This document shows, piece after piece, positions 35,557 to 45,787 of a DNA stretch of 64,000 nt (positions are counted from its first letter, which is position 1; each line of letters begins with the position of its first letter). Origin of the DNA: Paenibacillus borealis (GTDB taxonomy: Bacteria > Bacillota > Bacilli > Paenibacillales > Paenibacillaceae). Where the stretch lies: positions 1,488,001 to 1,552,000 of the forward strand of contig NZ_CP009285.1 in assembly GCF_000758665.1 (NCBI RefSeq), in the 5' to 3' direction. The position numbers and the translations under genes are program-made. The notes beneath the pieces are model-generated. The model saw only the letters and a list, made by a program, of their open reading frames with translations, had not been told where the DNA came from and did no database searches.

Positions 35557-35916
35557 CTAGTGCACACTTTCCTCTTCCTCTTCATACCATTGCTCAAGCT
35601 GGGCCTGCAGCGCGCGGATTTCCGTTAATAGCGAGATCAGCGGATACTCCGTCTCTTGAATTGAGGCAAAAGCACTTTCGAGACGGTTGATATACGCCAG
35701 CCCCGATTCCAGGTGATGCTCCTCACGCAGCAGCTCCAGGGAATCGCACTCGGCAATCGCCCGCGGCAGACCGGGAACATTCTCCGCAGTCAGCTTGTCG
35801 ATTTCTTTATTCAGGCGAAGATTAAGAGCGCTCAGCTGGTAAGCATACTCCTCCGGCATCTCCACGAACTGCAGTTCCTGATCCTGCTGCAAAATTACAT
35901 ACCGCATTTTCGGCAT
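35557..35916 (-). CDS. Hypothetical helical protein
   Basis: A 119-aa acidic protein. It begins MPKMRYVILQQDQELQFVEM, followed by long amphipathic helices rich in E and L, and ends EEEEESVH. GAGGGAGAATGAG precedes the ATG on the minus strand. No membrane segment or known motif is present. It lies between cmpA and sprT, in the opposite direction to sprT. Confidence 0.7.
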   Translation of the reverse strand: MPKMRYVILQQDQELQFVEMPEEYAYQLSALNLRLNKEIDKLTAENVPGLPRAIAECDSLELLREEHHLESGLAYINRLESAFASIQETEYPLISLLTEIRALQAQLEQWYEEEEESVH

Positions 35917-36029
35917 ATCTCATTCTCCCTCCGGACTTGTCTTCCTTCTTGACAGTGTAGCCTATGGGCAAGTTACAATTCAAGTAGAGATCTTATTTCC
36001 TTATAGGAGAGGAGCCGTGAAGGAGCGCT

Positions 36030-36524
36030 ATGATCAGTATGAGCAACGAAGAGCTGCAGCTGTGGATCGAGCAGGTGTCGATGAACAGCTTCGGCGTGCC
36101 TTTCCGGCATACAGCCAGCTTTAACAGCAGACTTACGACAACGGGCGGACGATATTTCACCAAAAGCCATAATATAGAGATCAATCCCCAGCAGCTTGCC
36201 ATCCACGGCCGGGAGGAGACGGAGAAAATCATCAAGCATGAGCTCTGCCACTACCATCTGCATCTGGCGAAGCGGGGGTATATGCACCGGGATGATGATT
36301 TCAAAACACTGCTCGCCCGTGTCGGGGGCAGCCGCTACTGCCAGACCCTGCCGGGAGCCAAGGCGCGGAAGCCGCAGCCGTACCGGTATAAGCTGGTGTG
36401 CGTGGCCTGTGCCACCGAATATCTGCGCAAACGCAAAGCCGATCCGAAGCGTTACCGCTGCGGGAAATGTTCGGGCAAGCTGAAGCTGGTCACCCTGGAG
36501 GCAGGTGCGGGTCCGGCTACTTAA
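36030..36524 (+). CDS. SprT-family putative metalloprotease
   Basis: A 164-aa protein. HELCHYHLHLA provides the HExxH zinc site. A C-terminal zinc ribbon is formed by CVACATEY and YRCGKCSGKL. SprT and SPRTN relatives cut DNA-bound proteins, while bacterial SprT function is little known. In B. subtilis a SprT-like gene lies close to cmpA, as I recall, so the neighbourhood is conserved. AAGGAGC precedes the ATG. Confidence 0.85.
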   Translation: MISMSNEELQLWIEQVSMNSFGVPFRHTASFNSRLTTTGGRYFTKSHNIEINPQQLAIHGREETEKIIKHELCHYHLHLAKRGYMHRDDDFKTLLARVGGSRYCQTLPGAKARKPQPYRYKLVCVACATEYLRKRKADPKRYRCGKCSGKLKLVTLEAGAGPAT

Positions 36525-37162
36525 TATTTAATCACCAGGCCCAGTAGTCCGGCGAAAGAAGCCGCCTGCTCCGCAGAGATCACACAGCCGTCCAGATCCT
36601 GGAGGTCAACCACAAGGCCGGTGAACTCGCAATCGCTCAGATCGATATCCTTCAGCTTGCACCCGGCCAGCGTGGCCTGATCCAGATTGCATTCCGAGAA
36701 ATAGAGGCCGTTTAAGGCGGACTGATAATAATCCGCGCTGATCAGGGAGCTGCGCTCGAAGGAAGCAGCTTTGAAATTAGCGAACCGGAACACCGCAAAC
36801 TCCCCGATGCACCCGGTCACCGATACATTCTGAAACCGCGCCCTCGTGAAGTCCGTGCCGATCAAACGGCAATCCCTGAACTCTGTCCGGTGCATGAAGG
36901 CTTCGCTGAAATCCACGTTGGACAGGTCACAATGATCGAAGATGACATCGGTAAGCTCAATGCCGTGCAGGGAAGATTCAGTGATCGTCACATTCTTGAA
37001 GATTACCTTATCAAAGGACACTCTGGCAGCATCCTGGTATTCAATTAGCGCTCCGGAAATGAGGCAGCGGCTGAATTCGTCCTTGGAAGCCAGGGAATGA
37101 ATCTGCTGCGGCAGCAATAGCTCCGGTTCCGGGATTCTGGGTTGTTCAATCTTGTTATTCAT
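36521..37162 (-). CDS. Pentapeptide-repeat protein
   Basis: A 213-aa protein. From about residue 40 on, units of A(D/N)LxX type follow (DVIFDHCDLSNVDFSEAFMH, DCRLIGTDFTRARFQNVSVT, CNLDQATLAGCKLKDIDLSD), building a right-handed quadrilateral beta helix. Such proteins may mimic DNA (Qnr-like) or have other roles; this one has no gyrase-specific loop that I can identify. Its 3' end overlaps the end of the convergent sprT gene by 4 bp. Confidence 0.85.
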   Translation of the reverse strand: MNNKIEQPRIPEPELLLPQQIHSLASKDEFSRCLISGALIEYQDAARVSFDKVIFKNVTITESSLHGIELTDVIFDHCDLSNVDFSEAFMHRTEFRDCRLIGTDFTRARFQNVSVTGCIGEFAVFRFANFKAASFERSSLISADYYQSALNGLYFSECNLDQATLAGCKLKDIDLSDCEFTGLVVDLQDLDGCVISAEQAASFAGLLGLVIKY

Positions 37163-37329
37163 GAATGCCTCCGTAGAATTAGTTCCACCCGTTCAAGTAT
37201 GGACAACCTCGCGGATGAATGAGTTAACTATCCTGCGAACCGGTGCTTTTGTCAATTGACGCGGCTGCAGCCCGCCTTAAGCATGTACGTACAAATACAC
37301 CTTTGTCTGGATAAAATCACACATCGTTT

Positions 37330-37343
37330 TGTAAGCGTTACCA
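37330..37343 (+). promoter_or_regulatory. CcpA cre-like site upstream of the glycanase
   Basis: TGTAAGCGTTACCA fits the cre consensus TGWAARCGYTWNCW at every position, with T/A-rich flanks. It lies 47 bp before the glycanase start, so carbon-catabolite control of this enzyme is plausible. Confidence 0.65.
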
Positions 37344-37389
37344 AACTAAGATGGAAAAGAAGTCCATTTTAGTTAGAGGGGGCGCACTT

Positions 37390-40300
37390 ATGAAACGATT
37401 CAGGTCCGTGATTGCGGGTCTGCTGGCGTTGCTGCTTATTTTTCCCAATCTGGGTCTGCCGGGAGCCGGGAATTCTGTCTACGCAGACGGCCTCGGGGGA
37501 ACAGGTGCAGCGCAAATTCCGGCGGGCACTGTTCTGATCAAGAACAAGTGGAAGAACAATTTTTTGTATGAGACAAGCGAAGGCGTTGTCCGCTACGGAA
37601 TGACCAACCCGGCGGATACCTCTTCCCATTGGAATGTGGTCACGGAGGGTGGCTTATCACGGATTCAGAATGTGAAGACCGGCCACTTCATTACGCTTGA
37701 AGGCAATACGGGCAAAGAGGATTCACTCAAGGCAGCCGCTGCTCCTGGCGGGGGAAGCACTGCTGATCAATGGTTGATTGATACTTCAAACAGAGCAGGC
37801 TATATGGTCATTCGCAGTGCGACGGCTCCGGAGGGCAAGCTGGTCATCCATGAGGAGAATCAGCTGGGCTATGCTCAGGTCAGTGCGGATATTAACATTA
37901 CGTTTGAGAGTCCGCAGTGGGCTTTTGTGAGTCTGAATGCAGCGCCTGTGCGGATCGAAAGTGTGATGCGTCCGGGCAACGTCATGTTTGAGAATGAGGG
38001 GAAGGTACAGCACGGTGCAGAGCCGCTCAGTAATGAGGCCGCACAGTGGTTTCTGGAACCGGGTACAGATTCCGGGACACTCCTGATCCGCAACCGGGCG
38101 ACCGGACACTATATCAAGCAGAATGAAGATCCTAACTATGGTGTCTTCTCCGCTGAGATTGATCCGGCCAAAGCAAATCTGAGCGAATGGATTCAAGAGT
38201 CGGCACCGGGCACCCCGGAGGCAGGGCTTGTAACCTTCCGGAATCAGGGTCTGACCGACGGCGGGAATGCATTATGGCTTAGCCCCCAGTATGACGGTGA
38301 CAGCGATGTACGCTCCAATAATTGGCCGGGCTGGGGAGGCAATCCAAGTGCCCAGTGGCGGATCGTCACGGTTAGTGAGCTGCAGCCGGTGCGGATTACT
38401 ACTTATACCGATGCACAAGTAGCAACCGATTTCCTGTATGAAGCTGCGGGCGGCGAGCTCCAGCATGGGGTTATCGCCCCGGATGCAGCAGATGAGAGTA
38501 AATACCTGTGGTTTGTAGAGGACTATGACGGACATAAACGCATCCGCAATGCAGCAACAGGACATTACCTTAACTATGCAGATGGTACCGCTGCTGCCGT
38601 GACGATGAATATGAGTCTGCCTTCTGATCAGTGGAATTTCAATGAATCGGATGATTATGATGACTACCAGACGATTGAGAATGTAGGGGCTACGGGAAAT
38701 TATCTGTCCCTGCTGGGAGGCGGACATGCCGGCGCAGGCTCTGATGCAAGCTCGCTGTCTGCCCAGTGGCAGCTGCTTGACCCGAACCTCCACGCAGACG
38801 GATCCCTTCATTATTACCGGATTCAGAATACCTGGCAGTCTTTCTACTGGTATGAGAGCAGCGACGGTGTGCTGAAATACGGCAATATGCAGGAGGATGG
38901 CTCTGACCAGTGGCTGATTGAGAAGTACAACGGCCGCAAGCTTTTTCAGAATAAAAAAACAGGCCACTACATGAATGTAGCGCAGATGCCGGATGGTCAT
39001 ATTTCAGTGACTCCGCTTGACGGTAAGGATAATGTGGACCCGGCGTACATCTGGACCGGCAGAAATACCGGCGACAGCACGTATGTGATCGCGAGTGTGC
39101 TGGATAAGGAGCCGAATAAGCGTCCGCTGAAGTATATTTCTTTGCAGAATCTGACCAAATATGCCGAATATGGGGTGATCAATCCCGATTGGGGCAGTCC
39201 GAAGTGGAAGTTCGTACCCGTAACCGAGAAGAAACATGATTTGTTCCGCTTTAAGCTGGATGGAGTGAACGGGGCAGATCAGTATCTTAAGGATGATGCT
39301 GTTCCTGCTCCTGTGCTGAAGGTAACGCTTCCGGTTAATGACGGGACAGTTACAGCGGATGTGTATGATCCGCAGGATCAGGCTGGCGGAGACCTGGAGG
39401 ATATAGCGAAGAAGGCTGCTAAAGAGGAAGAGGCATTGCTCGCTCTGGATGCAGGTGATACTGCAACTGCTGGTGCGGGTGGCGGTGCTGCTGCTGATCC
39501 CACGGTCGGTCAGGCTACGTACGGAGAGCTTATTCCCGGAGACGATTCATTCGTCTGGCAGCTGATCGATATACCGGGCAGTAACGGTGCGGTCAAGCTG
39601 AAGAATAGAGGCACCGGAAGGTACATTTCCCTGGAGAGTCTGGCAGCGGTCATTGAACAGGAAGAGCCCCCGGGCCCCGTCCGGACGGAGCAGACAGTAT
39701 ATGACGTCTGGGCAAGCATCAGATGGATAGTTGATATACAGGAATCCGGACGTACTACCTTCAAAAGTGCCTGGGCAGGCCATTACCTGTATGGCGCCGC
39801 TGATGATAACGGCTATCCGGTAATCCGGATCAGCAAGGCTGCGGATGCTGCCGTCAGGGACAGTGCGCAGTTTACTGCTGAGCCGGTTTACGAACCGGTA
39901 CCGCCGCTTCCAGCCGCCCCTGTCCGGTTCAAAAATGCAGGCACCGGAGATTACCTGTATGAGAACGAACACGGCGTGGTCCTATACGGCCAGCCTGCTT
40001 CAGATAACGGCTACTCGCACTGGAATATCGTTACGGATGCAGGACAGCAATTTATTGTGAATAGAGCAACGGGCCACTATATTACTCTAAATAGTGATTA
40101 CTCCTTCCTGGAAAGCACTGGCGGTGATCCGGCGGATACCGGTGCTTCAGCATGGGCTGTCAGTCTCGCTGCAGATGCCAAGCATTACACCATCCGCAGT
40201 CTCTACGGTGAATATAACGATGAGTACATCAATTTGCAGAATAAGACGGGGTATGCTGAGCGTGCATTGCTGCTGGACACTGAGTCATCGCTGCAATGGA

Positions 40301-43300
40301 CACTTGAAGCTGCACCGCAAGAATTCAACTTGCCGGAAGGCGAAGCCGGAAACACGGATACGGCTACACCGGTTCAGAACGACACGAATATCATTACCAT
40401 CGCACCGCAAGGAATGGACGGCACATTAGTGGCGGAAAAGGACGGCAAGCTGGTGTATGCCGATGCTTCCGGAGGGCCGGCCCAGGCGCAGTGGCTGGTG
40501 CAGGATTTCAATGGCCGGAACCGGGTGATGAACGTTCAGACTGGTCATTATCTGGCGCGCGATCAAGAGGGCGCTATTGTCCTCACTGATTCCGGTGACA
40601 AGGTAGACTCGCAGTGGAGTATCCAGGATAAGCTGGGATACAGGCTGCTGTTAAGTGCGGATAAGCAATCTGCGCTTGCTCATGGGGAAGCGGGAGTTCA
40701 ACTGGGAGCAGCTGGAGCACAGGCTGCGCTATGGAGCTTCGTTCCCGTAGCTCAGGATGCTGTGTATGCCGGGCAAGAGGCTTTCCGCGGGGACGGGGTG
40801 CTGCGGTTTGCCGTGAATGCTGATGTGGCGGGGGAATACGACGTTGTGCTCCGTTACCGGAACACTGCTGCCGCTGCGGCTAAGCTGGAAACCCGGGTCA
40901 ATGGTCTTAAGCAGGGTGAGGTAAGCCTTCCTGCCTCAGCCTCCGTTTGGCAGACGGCGGAGCTTACGCTGGAGCTGCGGACAGGAATCAATACGATTTC
41001 ATTCAGTGGCGCAGAGGCATCATGGAGCGGGATCACAATCGATAGCCTGACTGTCAAAGATAGCGTTAATAAATCCTATCGCGGAGCTACGCTTCCTTAT
41101 ATCAGCTACGAAGCGGAGGATGCCGTTACGAATGGAACTCTGGTCACGCCTTCGCGGAAATATCGCAGTCTGGCTTCGGAGGCTTCAGGACGTGAGGCGG
41201 TCATTCTGAAGAACACCGGCGAGTATGTGGAGTTTACGCTGGCCAAACCTGCGAATTCAATCGTACTCCGTTACTCCATACCGGACAGTCCGGATGGTGC
41301 GGGAGCGGAGGAAACATTGTCGCTCTTCGTGAATGGGGAACTTCAGGAGCTTAATCTCACGTCAAAATACGCCTGGGAATACGGCAGCTACCCATGGTCG
41401 AATGACCCGCGTCAAGGCAGCGGACACCGCTTCTATGATGAGATTCATGCACTGATCGGTGATGCTCCGGCAGGAGCAGTGATCCGGCTTGAAAAGGGTG
41501 CAGAAGATACTGCCGCCTCGTACGTAATCGATCTGGCGGATATGGAGCAGGTTGCGCCTGCGCTGGCTCAGCCTGAGGGGTTCCTGTCTGTCACTGATTT
41601 TGGAGCCGTTGCCGGTGATGATGGCGATGATACTGCCGCATTTAAGGCGGCGCTTGCCGCAGCCGCAGCTCAGGATGCAGGCGTCTGGTTCCCGGCAGGA
41701 AGCTTCAATGTCGGCAACGGACTGCTGGATCTGGACGATGCGGAGATCCGCGGTGCAGGCATGTGGTACACAACGCTGAACGGAGCCAAGTTCTATGGCC
41801 ATGGCGGCGAGATCGGCGTATACGATCTGCTGATTGAGGGCGGCATTAACGTGCGCGACGATGAGGCGGTTACGAATGCTTTTCACGGCGCCTTCGGTCA
41901 AGGCTCGGTCATTCAGAACGTATGGATAGAGCATACCAAAGCAGGCTTATGGCTGACCCAGCCCAAAGGGGAGAAAGCGCGCACCAATGGACTCTATATG
42001 GCCGGGCTGCGTATCCGCAACCTGATGGCGGACGGGATCAACTTCGCTGTAGGCACAGGGAACAGCATGATGGAGCAGAGCGATATCCGCTATCCGGGCG
42101 ATGACGGTATCGCCATGTGGTCCTTCACCGATGCCGGGCTGAATGATGTCAATGGCAGCGAGCGGACGCCAAGCTTCAATAATACAGCGCGGTTCAACAA
42201 CGTATCTCTGCCGTGGCTGGCTGATAATATCGTTGTGTTCGGCGGCAAGGATAATAAGATCCAGGATAATATTGTGAAGGACACCGTGACGAACGGGGCG
42301 GGAATCGCCGTATCTACACGCTTCAGCGCAGAGCCGTTCCAGGGCACAACCGTTGTGGAACGTAATACCCTGCTGCGGACCGGAAGCTATGATTCCGGGT
42401 ATAGTGTGAACCTGGGAGCTATCTGGCTCTATGCAGGGGAAAATAACATCAACAGCAATGTGCTGATCCGCAATAATATTGCACTGGACAGCACTTATTC
42501 CGGGCTCATCGTCCACGGTAATCTGAATATGGAAGGAGTCACCCTAACAGATAACGTGATCGACGGAGCCGGCACTAACGGAGTAGAGATTACGAAGGAA
42601 ATGCGAGGCGGTCTGCTGGCCGATAACCTGATTATCCGCGGAGAGCGGATGAATCAGGTGGCGAATAGCTCGTCAGCGTTTACGGTTCTGGAGAAGAATC
42701 AGGGCATCGCAAGCAGTATTAAGCCATTCTCGATCAAGCTTGGGGATGGACAGACCGGACCTGTGGTATTAAAAGAGGGAACCAGCTCCAAGCTGCAGGT
42801 GCTGGATCAGAAGGGTACAGATATCACTGCGCAGGCGGACATCCGCATAGCAAACGGCAGCCTTGCCACTATGGAGGACGGGAAGCTGCAGGCAATTGCT
42901 AAAGGGAACACAACCTTTAGCGTATCCGCTCTTGGCAGCACAAGAGTGTATGATCTTGTGATATGGGCCGCTGACCCAGTCGATCCTGTTGACCCGGTAG
43001 ATCCGGTAGATCCGGTAGACCCAGTCGATCCAGTGGATCCGGGAACTCCGACTCCAACTCCAAGCCTGGAGCCGACTCCAAGTCCGACTGCGGCACCAAC
43101 TCCGACTTCAACCCCGGCTCCGGACCCGAACCCGCAGCCAACTTCTGCGTCTACTCCGGCGCCCGTGATTGTGCCTGCTGCTAATAACGATGCGCAGCTC
43201 AAGAGTGTTGCCGCCGGACAGAAAGTGATTGAAGTGGCGGCTAATGCAGATGGTACTGCACGCTTCAGCGGGGCAGCTCTGCGGGCAGCGGCAGCGGCGA

Positions 43301-44340
43301 GTCCAGACGCTGTGCTGGTGGTCCGGAGCGGGGATGCGTCCTACCGTCTCCCGCTGTCCCTGGCAGACAGCGTTCTGAAGGGCGCGAAGCTGCCTGATGG
43401 AACGCTGGAGTTCAAGCTCGCGCCGCAGACAGGCGCGGAGCTTGCGGGGCTGCTTGCCGCTGCAGGCAAGCAGAACTATAAGGTGAAGGGAACGCCGGCA
43501 GGCTTCACCTTGAATGTTACGGACGGCAAGACCTCAGTGCCGGCCGGAAGCTTCGGCACTGTATATGTCGAGCGTACATTTACCATTAACGAAGTAATGG
43601 ACGCCAAGACAGCAGTGGCGCTGGTCTATAATGCCAAGGACGGAACCTTCCGTTACGTTCCGGCATTGTTCGAATCCGGGGCAGGTGTGACCCGGGTTAC
43701 GGTGAAGAGCAGTTTAGCCGGCGGTGTAATTGCCGTTGCCGCGAATCCGGTAAGCTTCGGAGATATCTCCGCCCACTGGGCCAAGGATGAGATCAGTCTG
43801 CTGGCGAGCCGGCTGATTGTGAACGGACAGTCGGCCGGCGTCTTTGCACCGCAGCGCACCGTCAGCCGGGCTGAATTCGCGTCCATGCTGGTCCGCTCGC
43901 TTGGCCTGCAGCCGGATACGCTGCCTGCAGCTGCCGCCACTTTCAGTGATGTGCCGGCCAGCTCATGGTACGCCGCCGACGCGGAAGCTGCCGTATTACT
44001 GGGGCTGGTTCAAGGTTATGCGGACGGTTCCTTCCGTCCGGATGCGCCGATCACCAGAGAGCAGATGGCGGTCATGGCCGCCAGAGCCTGGAAGCTGCTT
44101 CATGCCAATGCAGCGATTAATGAAGCTGGTTCTCCAGCAGCACCATCTGCGCCGGGCAGCTTCAATGATGCTGCCAGCATCTCCGGTTGGGCTAAGGAAG
44201 CTGTGGATACATTAACCGCCCGCAGCATTATGAACGGCCGATCAGGCGGAAGCTTTGCGCCCGGCAGCAACACAAGCCGTGCTGAAGCGGCCGTTATTCT
44301 TACCCGCCTGCTCCGCGCAGGTAAGCTGCTGAATGAGTAG
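37390..44340 (+). CDS. Giant secreted GH87-like glycanase with RICIN-like repeats and SLH anchor
   Basis: A 2316-aa protein. Signal peptide 1 to about 34 (MKRFRSVIAGLLALLLIFPN, cleavage near VYADG). Residues about 40-1125 hold many RICIN-like modules with recurring NxxTGHY(I/L) and QW motifs. Two CBM6/35-like domains lie at about 1127-1224 and 1234-1394 (SYEAEDAV). A beta-helix catalytic region at about 1397-1780 (SVTDFGAVAGDDGDDTAAFK, DGIAMWSF, DNIVVFGGKDNKI) resembles GH87 alpha-1,3-glucanase/mycodextranase. An Ig-like part, a (DPV)n and PT-rich linker, and three SLH domains (about 2120-2315) follow. It should cut alpha-glucan at the cell surface. ATG 37390 follows GAGGGGGCG. The GH87 call is from memory of the family. 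Confidence 0.75.
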   Translation: MKRFRSVIAGLLALLLIFPNLGLPGAGNSVYADGLGGTGAAQIPAGTVLIKNKWKNNFLYETSEGVVRYGMTNPADTSSHWNVVTEGGLSRIQNVKTGHFITLEGNTGKEDSLKAAAAPGGGSTADQWLIDTSNRAGYMVIRSATAPEGKLVIHEENQLGYAQVSADINITFESPQWAFVSLNAAPVRIESVMRPGNVMFENEGKVQHGAEPLSNEAAQWFLEPGTDSGTLLIRNRATGHYIKQNEDPNYGVFSAEIDPAKANLSEWIQESAPGTPEAGLVTFRNQGLTDGGNALWLSPQYDGDSDVRSNNWPGWGGNPSAQWRIVTVSELQPVRITTYTDAQVATDFLYEAAGGELQHGVIAPDAADESKYLWFVEDYDGHKRIRNAATGHYLNYADGTAAAVTMNMSLPSDQWNFNESDDYDDYQTIENVGATGNYLSLLGGGHAGAGSDASSLSAQWQLLDPNLHADGSLHYYRIQNTWQSFYWYESSDGVLKYGNMQEDGSDQWLIEKYNGRKLFQNKKTGHYMNVAQMPDGHISVTPLDGKDNVDPAYIWTGRNTGDSTYVIASVLDKEPNKRPLKYISLQNLTKYAEYGVINPDWGSPKWKFVPVTEKKHDLFRFKLDGVNGADQYLKDDAVPAPVLKVTLPVNDGTVTADVYDPQDQAGGDLEDIAKKAAKEEEALLALDAGDTATAGAGGGAAADPTVGQATYGELIPGDDSFVWQLIDIPGSNGAVKLKNRGTGRYISLESLAAVIEQEEPPGPVRTEQTVYDVWASIRWIVDIQESGRTTFKSAWAGHYLYGAADDNGYPVIRISKAADAAVRDSAQFTAEPVYEPVPPLPAAPVRFKNAGTGDYLYENEHGVVLYGQPASDNGYSHWNIVTDAGQQFIVNRATGHYITLNSDYSFLESTGGDPADTGASAWAVSLAADAKHYTIRSLYGEYNDEYINLQNKTGYAERALLLDTESSLQWTLEAAPQEFNLPEGEAGNTDTATPVQNDTNIITIAPQGMDGTLVAEKDGKLVYADASGGPAQAQWLVQDFNGRNRVMNVQTGHYLARDQEGAIVLTDSGDKVDSQWSIQDKLGYRLLLSADKQSALAHGEAGVQLGAAGAQAALWSFVPVAQDAVYAGQEAFRGDGVLRFAVNADVAGEYDVVLRYRNTAAAAAKLETRVNGLKQGEVSLPASASVWQTAELTLELRTGINTISFSGAEASWSGITIDSLTVKDSVNKSYRGATLPYISYEAEDAVTNGTLVTPSRKYRSLASEASGREAVILKNTGEYVEFTLAKPANSIVLRYSIPDSPDGAGAEETLSLFVNGELQELNLTSKYAWEYGSYPWSNDPRQGSGHRFYDEIHALIGDAPAGAVIRLEKGAEDTAASYVIDLADMEQVAPALAQPEGFLSVTDFGAVAGDDGDDTAAFKAALAAAAAQDAGVWFPAGSFNVGNGLLDLDDAEIRGAGMWYTTLNGAKFYGHGGEIGVYDLLIEGGINVRDDEAVTNAFHGAFGQGSVIQNVWIEHTKAGLWLTQPKGEKARTNGLYMAGLRIRNLMADGINFAVGTGNSMMEQSDIRYPGDDGIAMWSFTDAGLNDVNGSERTPSFNNTARFNNVSLPWLADNIVVFGGKDNKIQDNIVKDTVTNGAGIAVSTRFSAEPFQGTTVVERNTLLRTGSYDSGYSVNLGAIWLYAGENNINSNVLIRNNIALDSTYSGLIVHGNLNMEGVTLTDNVIDGAGTNGVEITKEMRGGLLADNLIIRGERMNQVANSSSAFTVLEKNQGIASSIKPFSIKLGDGQTGPVVLKEGTSSKLQVLDQKGTDITAQADIRIANGSLATMEDGKLQAIAKGNTTFSVSALGSTRVYDLVIWAADPVDPVDPVDPVDPVDPVDPVDPGTPTPTPSLEPTPSPTAAPTPTSTPAPDPNPQPTSASTPAPVIVPAANNDAQLKSVAAGQKVIEVAANADGTARFSGAALRAAAAASPDAVLVVRSGDASYRLPLSLADSVLKGAKLPDGTLEFKLAPQTGAELAGLLAAAGKQNYKVKGTPAGFTLNVTDGKTSVPAGSFGTVYVERTFTINEVMDAKTAVALVYNAKDGTFRYVPALFESGAGVTRVTVKSSLAGGVIAVAANPVSFGDISAHWAKDEISLLASRLIVNGQSAGVFAPQRTVSRAEFASMLVRSLGLQPDTLPAAAATFSDVPASSWYAADAEAAVLLGLVQGYADGSFRPDAPITREQMAVMAARAWKLLHANAAINEAGSPAAPSAPGSFNDAASISGWAKEAVDTLTARSIMNGRSGGSFAPGSNTSRAEAAVILTRLLRAGKLLNE

Positions 44341-44373
44341 GCGCTAGTCTTAACTGCTTCACGAACAACCTGC

Positions 44374-44433
44374 AAGCCGCCGCAAAGGAATGAGGGATTT
44401 CCCCCGTCTTCCTTCGCGGCGGCTTATTTTTTT
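44374..44433 (+). terminator. Rho-independent terminator after the glycanase
   Basis: AAGCCGCCGC...AAGGA pairs with TCCTT...GCGGCGGCTT and is followed by ATTTTTTT. Confidence 0.9.
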
Positions 44434-44459
44434 AGATCAGGAGGTAGTGTTTGTAAATT

Positions 44460-44875
44460 CGCTGGAAGTGGACTAAATGAGGAAATAAAACGCAGAGGTG
44501 TCTTTGAATTGGCTGAAGTTGGCAGAATGGAGGGAAGAGAGGGAGCACATAAGTGTCTTTGATTTTCGCTCAAAGTCGGAAGAAGGAGGAACGGAGGCAC
44601 AGTAGTGTGTTGGAATAAACCGAAGTAAGCGGAATGGAGGGAAGGAGAGGAAGCACAGAAATGTATTTGATTTCGCTCTAAGTCGGCAGAAGGGTGGGGA
44701 TGTAGGCGCGGAGGTGTGTTGGAATAAGCCGAAGTAAGCGGAACGGAGGAAAGTAGATGTGGAAGTGTACTGGAGTTAGCTGAAGTCGGCAGAATGGAGT
44801 AAAGGAGGCGCAGTAGTGCGGAAGTGTCTTTAATATCGCCCAAAGTCGGCAGTTTGGAGGAACGGAGAGGTAAGG
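44460..44875. repeat. Degenerate tandem repeat, about 7 units of 50-60 bp
   Basis: Units share AAGT(C/A)GGC(A)GAATGGAGG and GTGT(C/G)TTGGAAT-like parts, at about 44515, 44573, 44624, 44680, 44733, 44783 and 44843. No plausible gene: the minus-strand ORF here is low-complexity and periodic. Confidence 0.7.
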
Positions 44876-44884
44876 CCAGCCAAA

Positions 44885-45062
44885 AATCTTGCAGAAAATA
44901 CAACAATGTGGGGCTCAAAACTCCCCATTTGCTAGAAATCCTGCAGAAAATACAACAATTTGAGGCTCGAAGCTGCTAACCCGCCAGAATTCTTGCAAAA
45001 AGTACAACAATGTGGGTTCACAAGCGCCAAACCGCCCAAAATCTTGCAAAAAATACAACAAT
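44885..45062. repeat. Tandem repeat, 4 units of about 52 bp
   Basis: The core TTGCAGAAAATACAACAAT (with small changes) begins at about 44889, 44941, 44992 and 45044. The intervening sequence varies. 45063-45234 holds nothing recognisable apart from one more AAGTCG fragment near 45130. Confidence 0.8.
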
Positions 45063-45234
45063 CCCAGATTTGAAGGTAACAATCCGCCAGTAATCGCGCA
45101 CATACAGGGAGTGTAGCTTTAATTTCACCCAAAGTCGACTGATCGGGGCAAACAGAGATTAGCCGCATCCTAATCCGCAAGGAAGGCAATCCTCACAAAA
45201 GGTTCGCTCTCCTTGCCCTCTGCCTGCAACAGGA

Positions 45235-45663
45235 CTACTTAATCTGCCCCATGTCCAGGTTGACCCGGTAATTGCCGTACCCCAGCAGCTCGTCGAGAAA
45301 AGCGGCCAGCGCTTCCTGATTCACGGTGCGTACGCGCATCCAATAACAGCCTTCCCCGCTGATGCGGTACAGCTCGGCAACACTCGAATGGTTCTTCGCA
45401 AAGTTCTGAAAGGGCAGGTGAGCAGCATTGGTGCTGAGAAAAACCGTAATAAAAGCATGCATATTCTGCCCGATCCGGAGCGGGTTCCAGCGGATAGTGT
45501 AGCCTTCAATAATCTCAAGCTCCCGCATTCTGCGGATACGCGCGCCTACGGCTTGACCCGTCAGGTGGACCTCTGCACCGATATCTTTGTGGCTTAATGT
45601 GGAGTCTTCTATTAGTAGCTGGAGGATGCGGTAATCTGTATCGTCAATGAGGTAGGGACTCAT
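45235..45663 (-). CDS. Lrp/AsnC-family transcriptional regulator
   Basis: A 142-aa protein. The N-terminal helix-turn-helix (LIDDTDYRILQLLIEDSTLS, then GQAVGARIRRMRELEIIEGY) is typical Lrp. The C-terminal RAM domain (HAFITVFLSTNAAHLPF to FLDELLGYGNYRVNLDMGQI) senses amino acids and drives oligomerisation. It is divergent from an MBL-fold gene 124 bp away, which may be its target. Confidence 0.9.
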   Translation of the reverse strand: MSPYLIDDTDYRILQLLIEDSTLSHKDIGAEVHLTGQAVGARIRRMRELEIIEGYTIRWNPLRIGQNMHAFITVFLSTNAAHLPFQNFAKNHSSVAELYRISGEGCYWMRVRTVNQEALAAFLDELLGYGNYRVNLDMGQIK

Positions 45664-45787
45664 AAGCGTAAATTCCTTTCCGGATGAAAGTAGGACAGGC
45701 TAATCTCTTTCACAGTACAATGTATTCTCATCCACAGTCGATTTATAATTAATTGTAGCAGAACACGAGCATTAGGAAGAGGTGTTT

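Noticed and set aside
44424..44918. 164-aa minus-strand ORF
   Set aside because: Runs through a tandem repeat region and is rich in L, S and P with the repeat period; not a credible gene.
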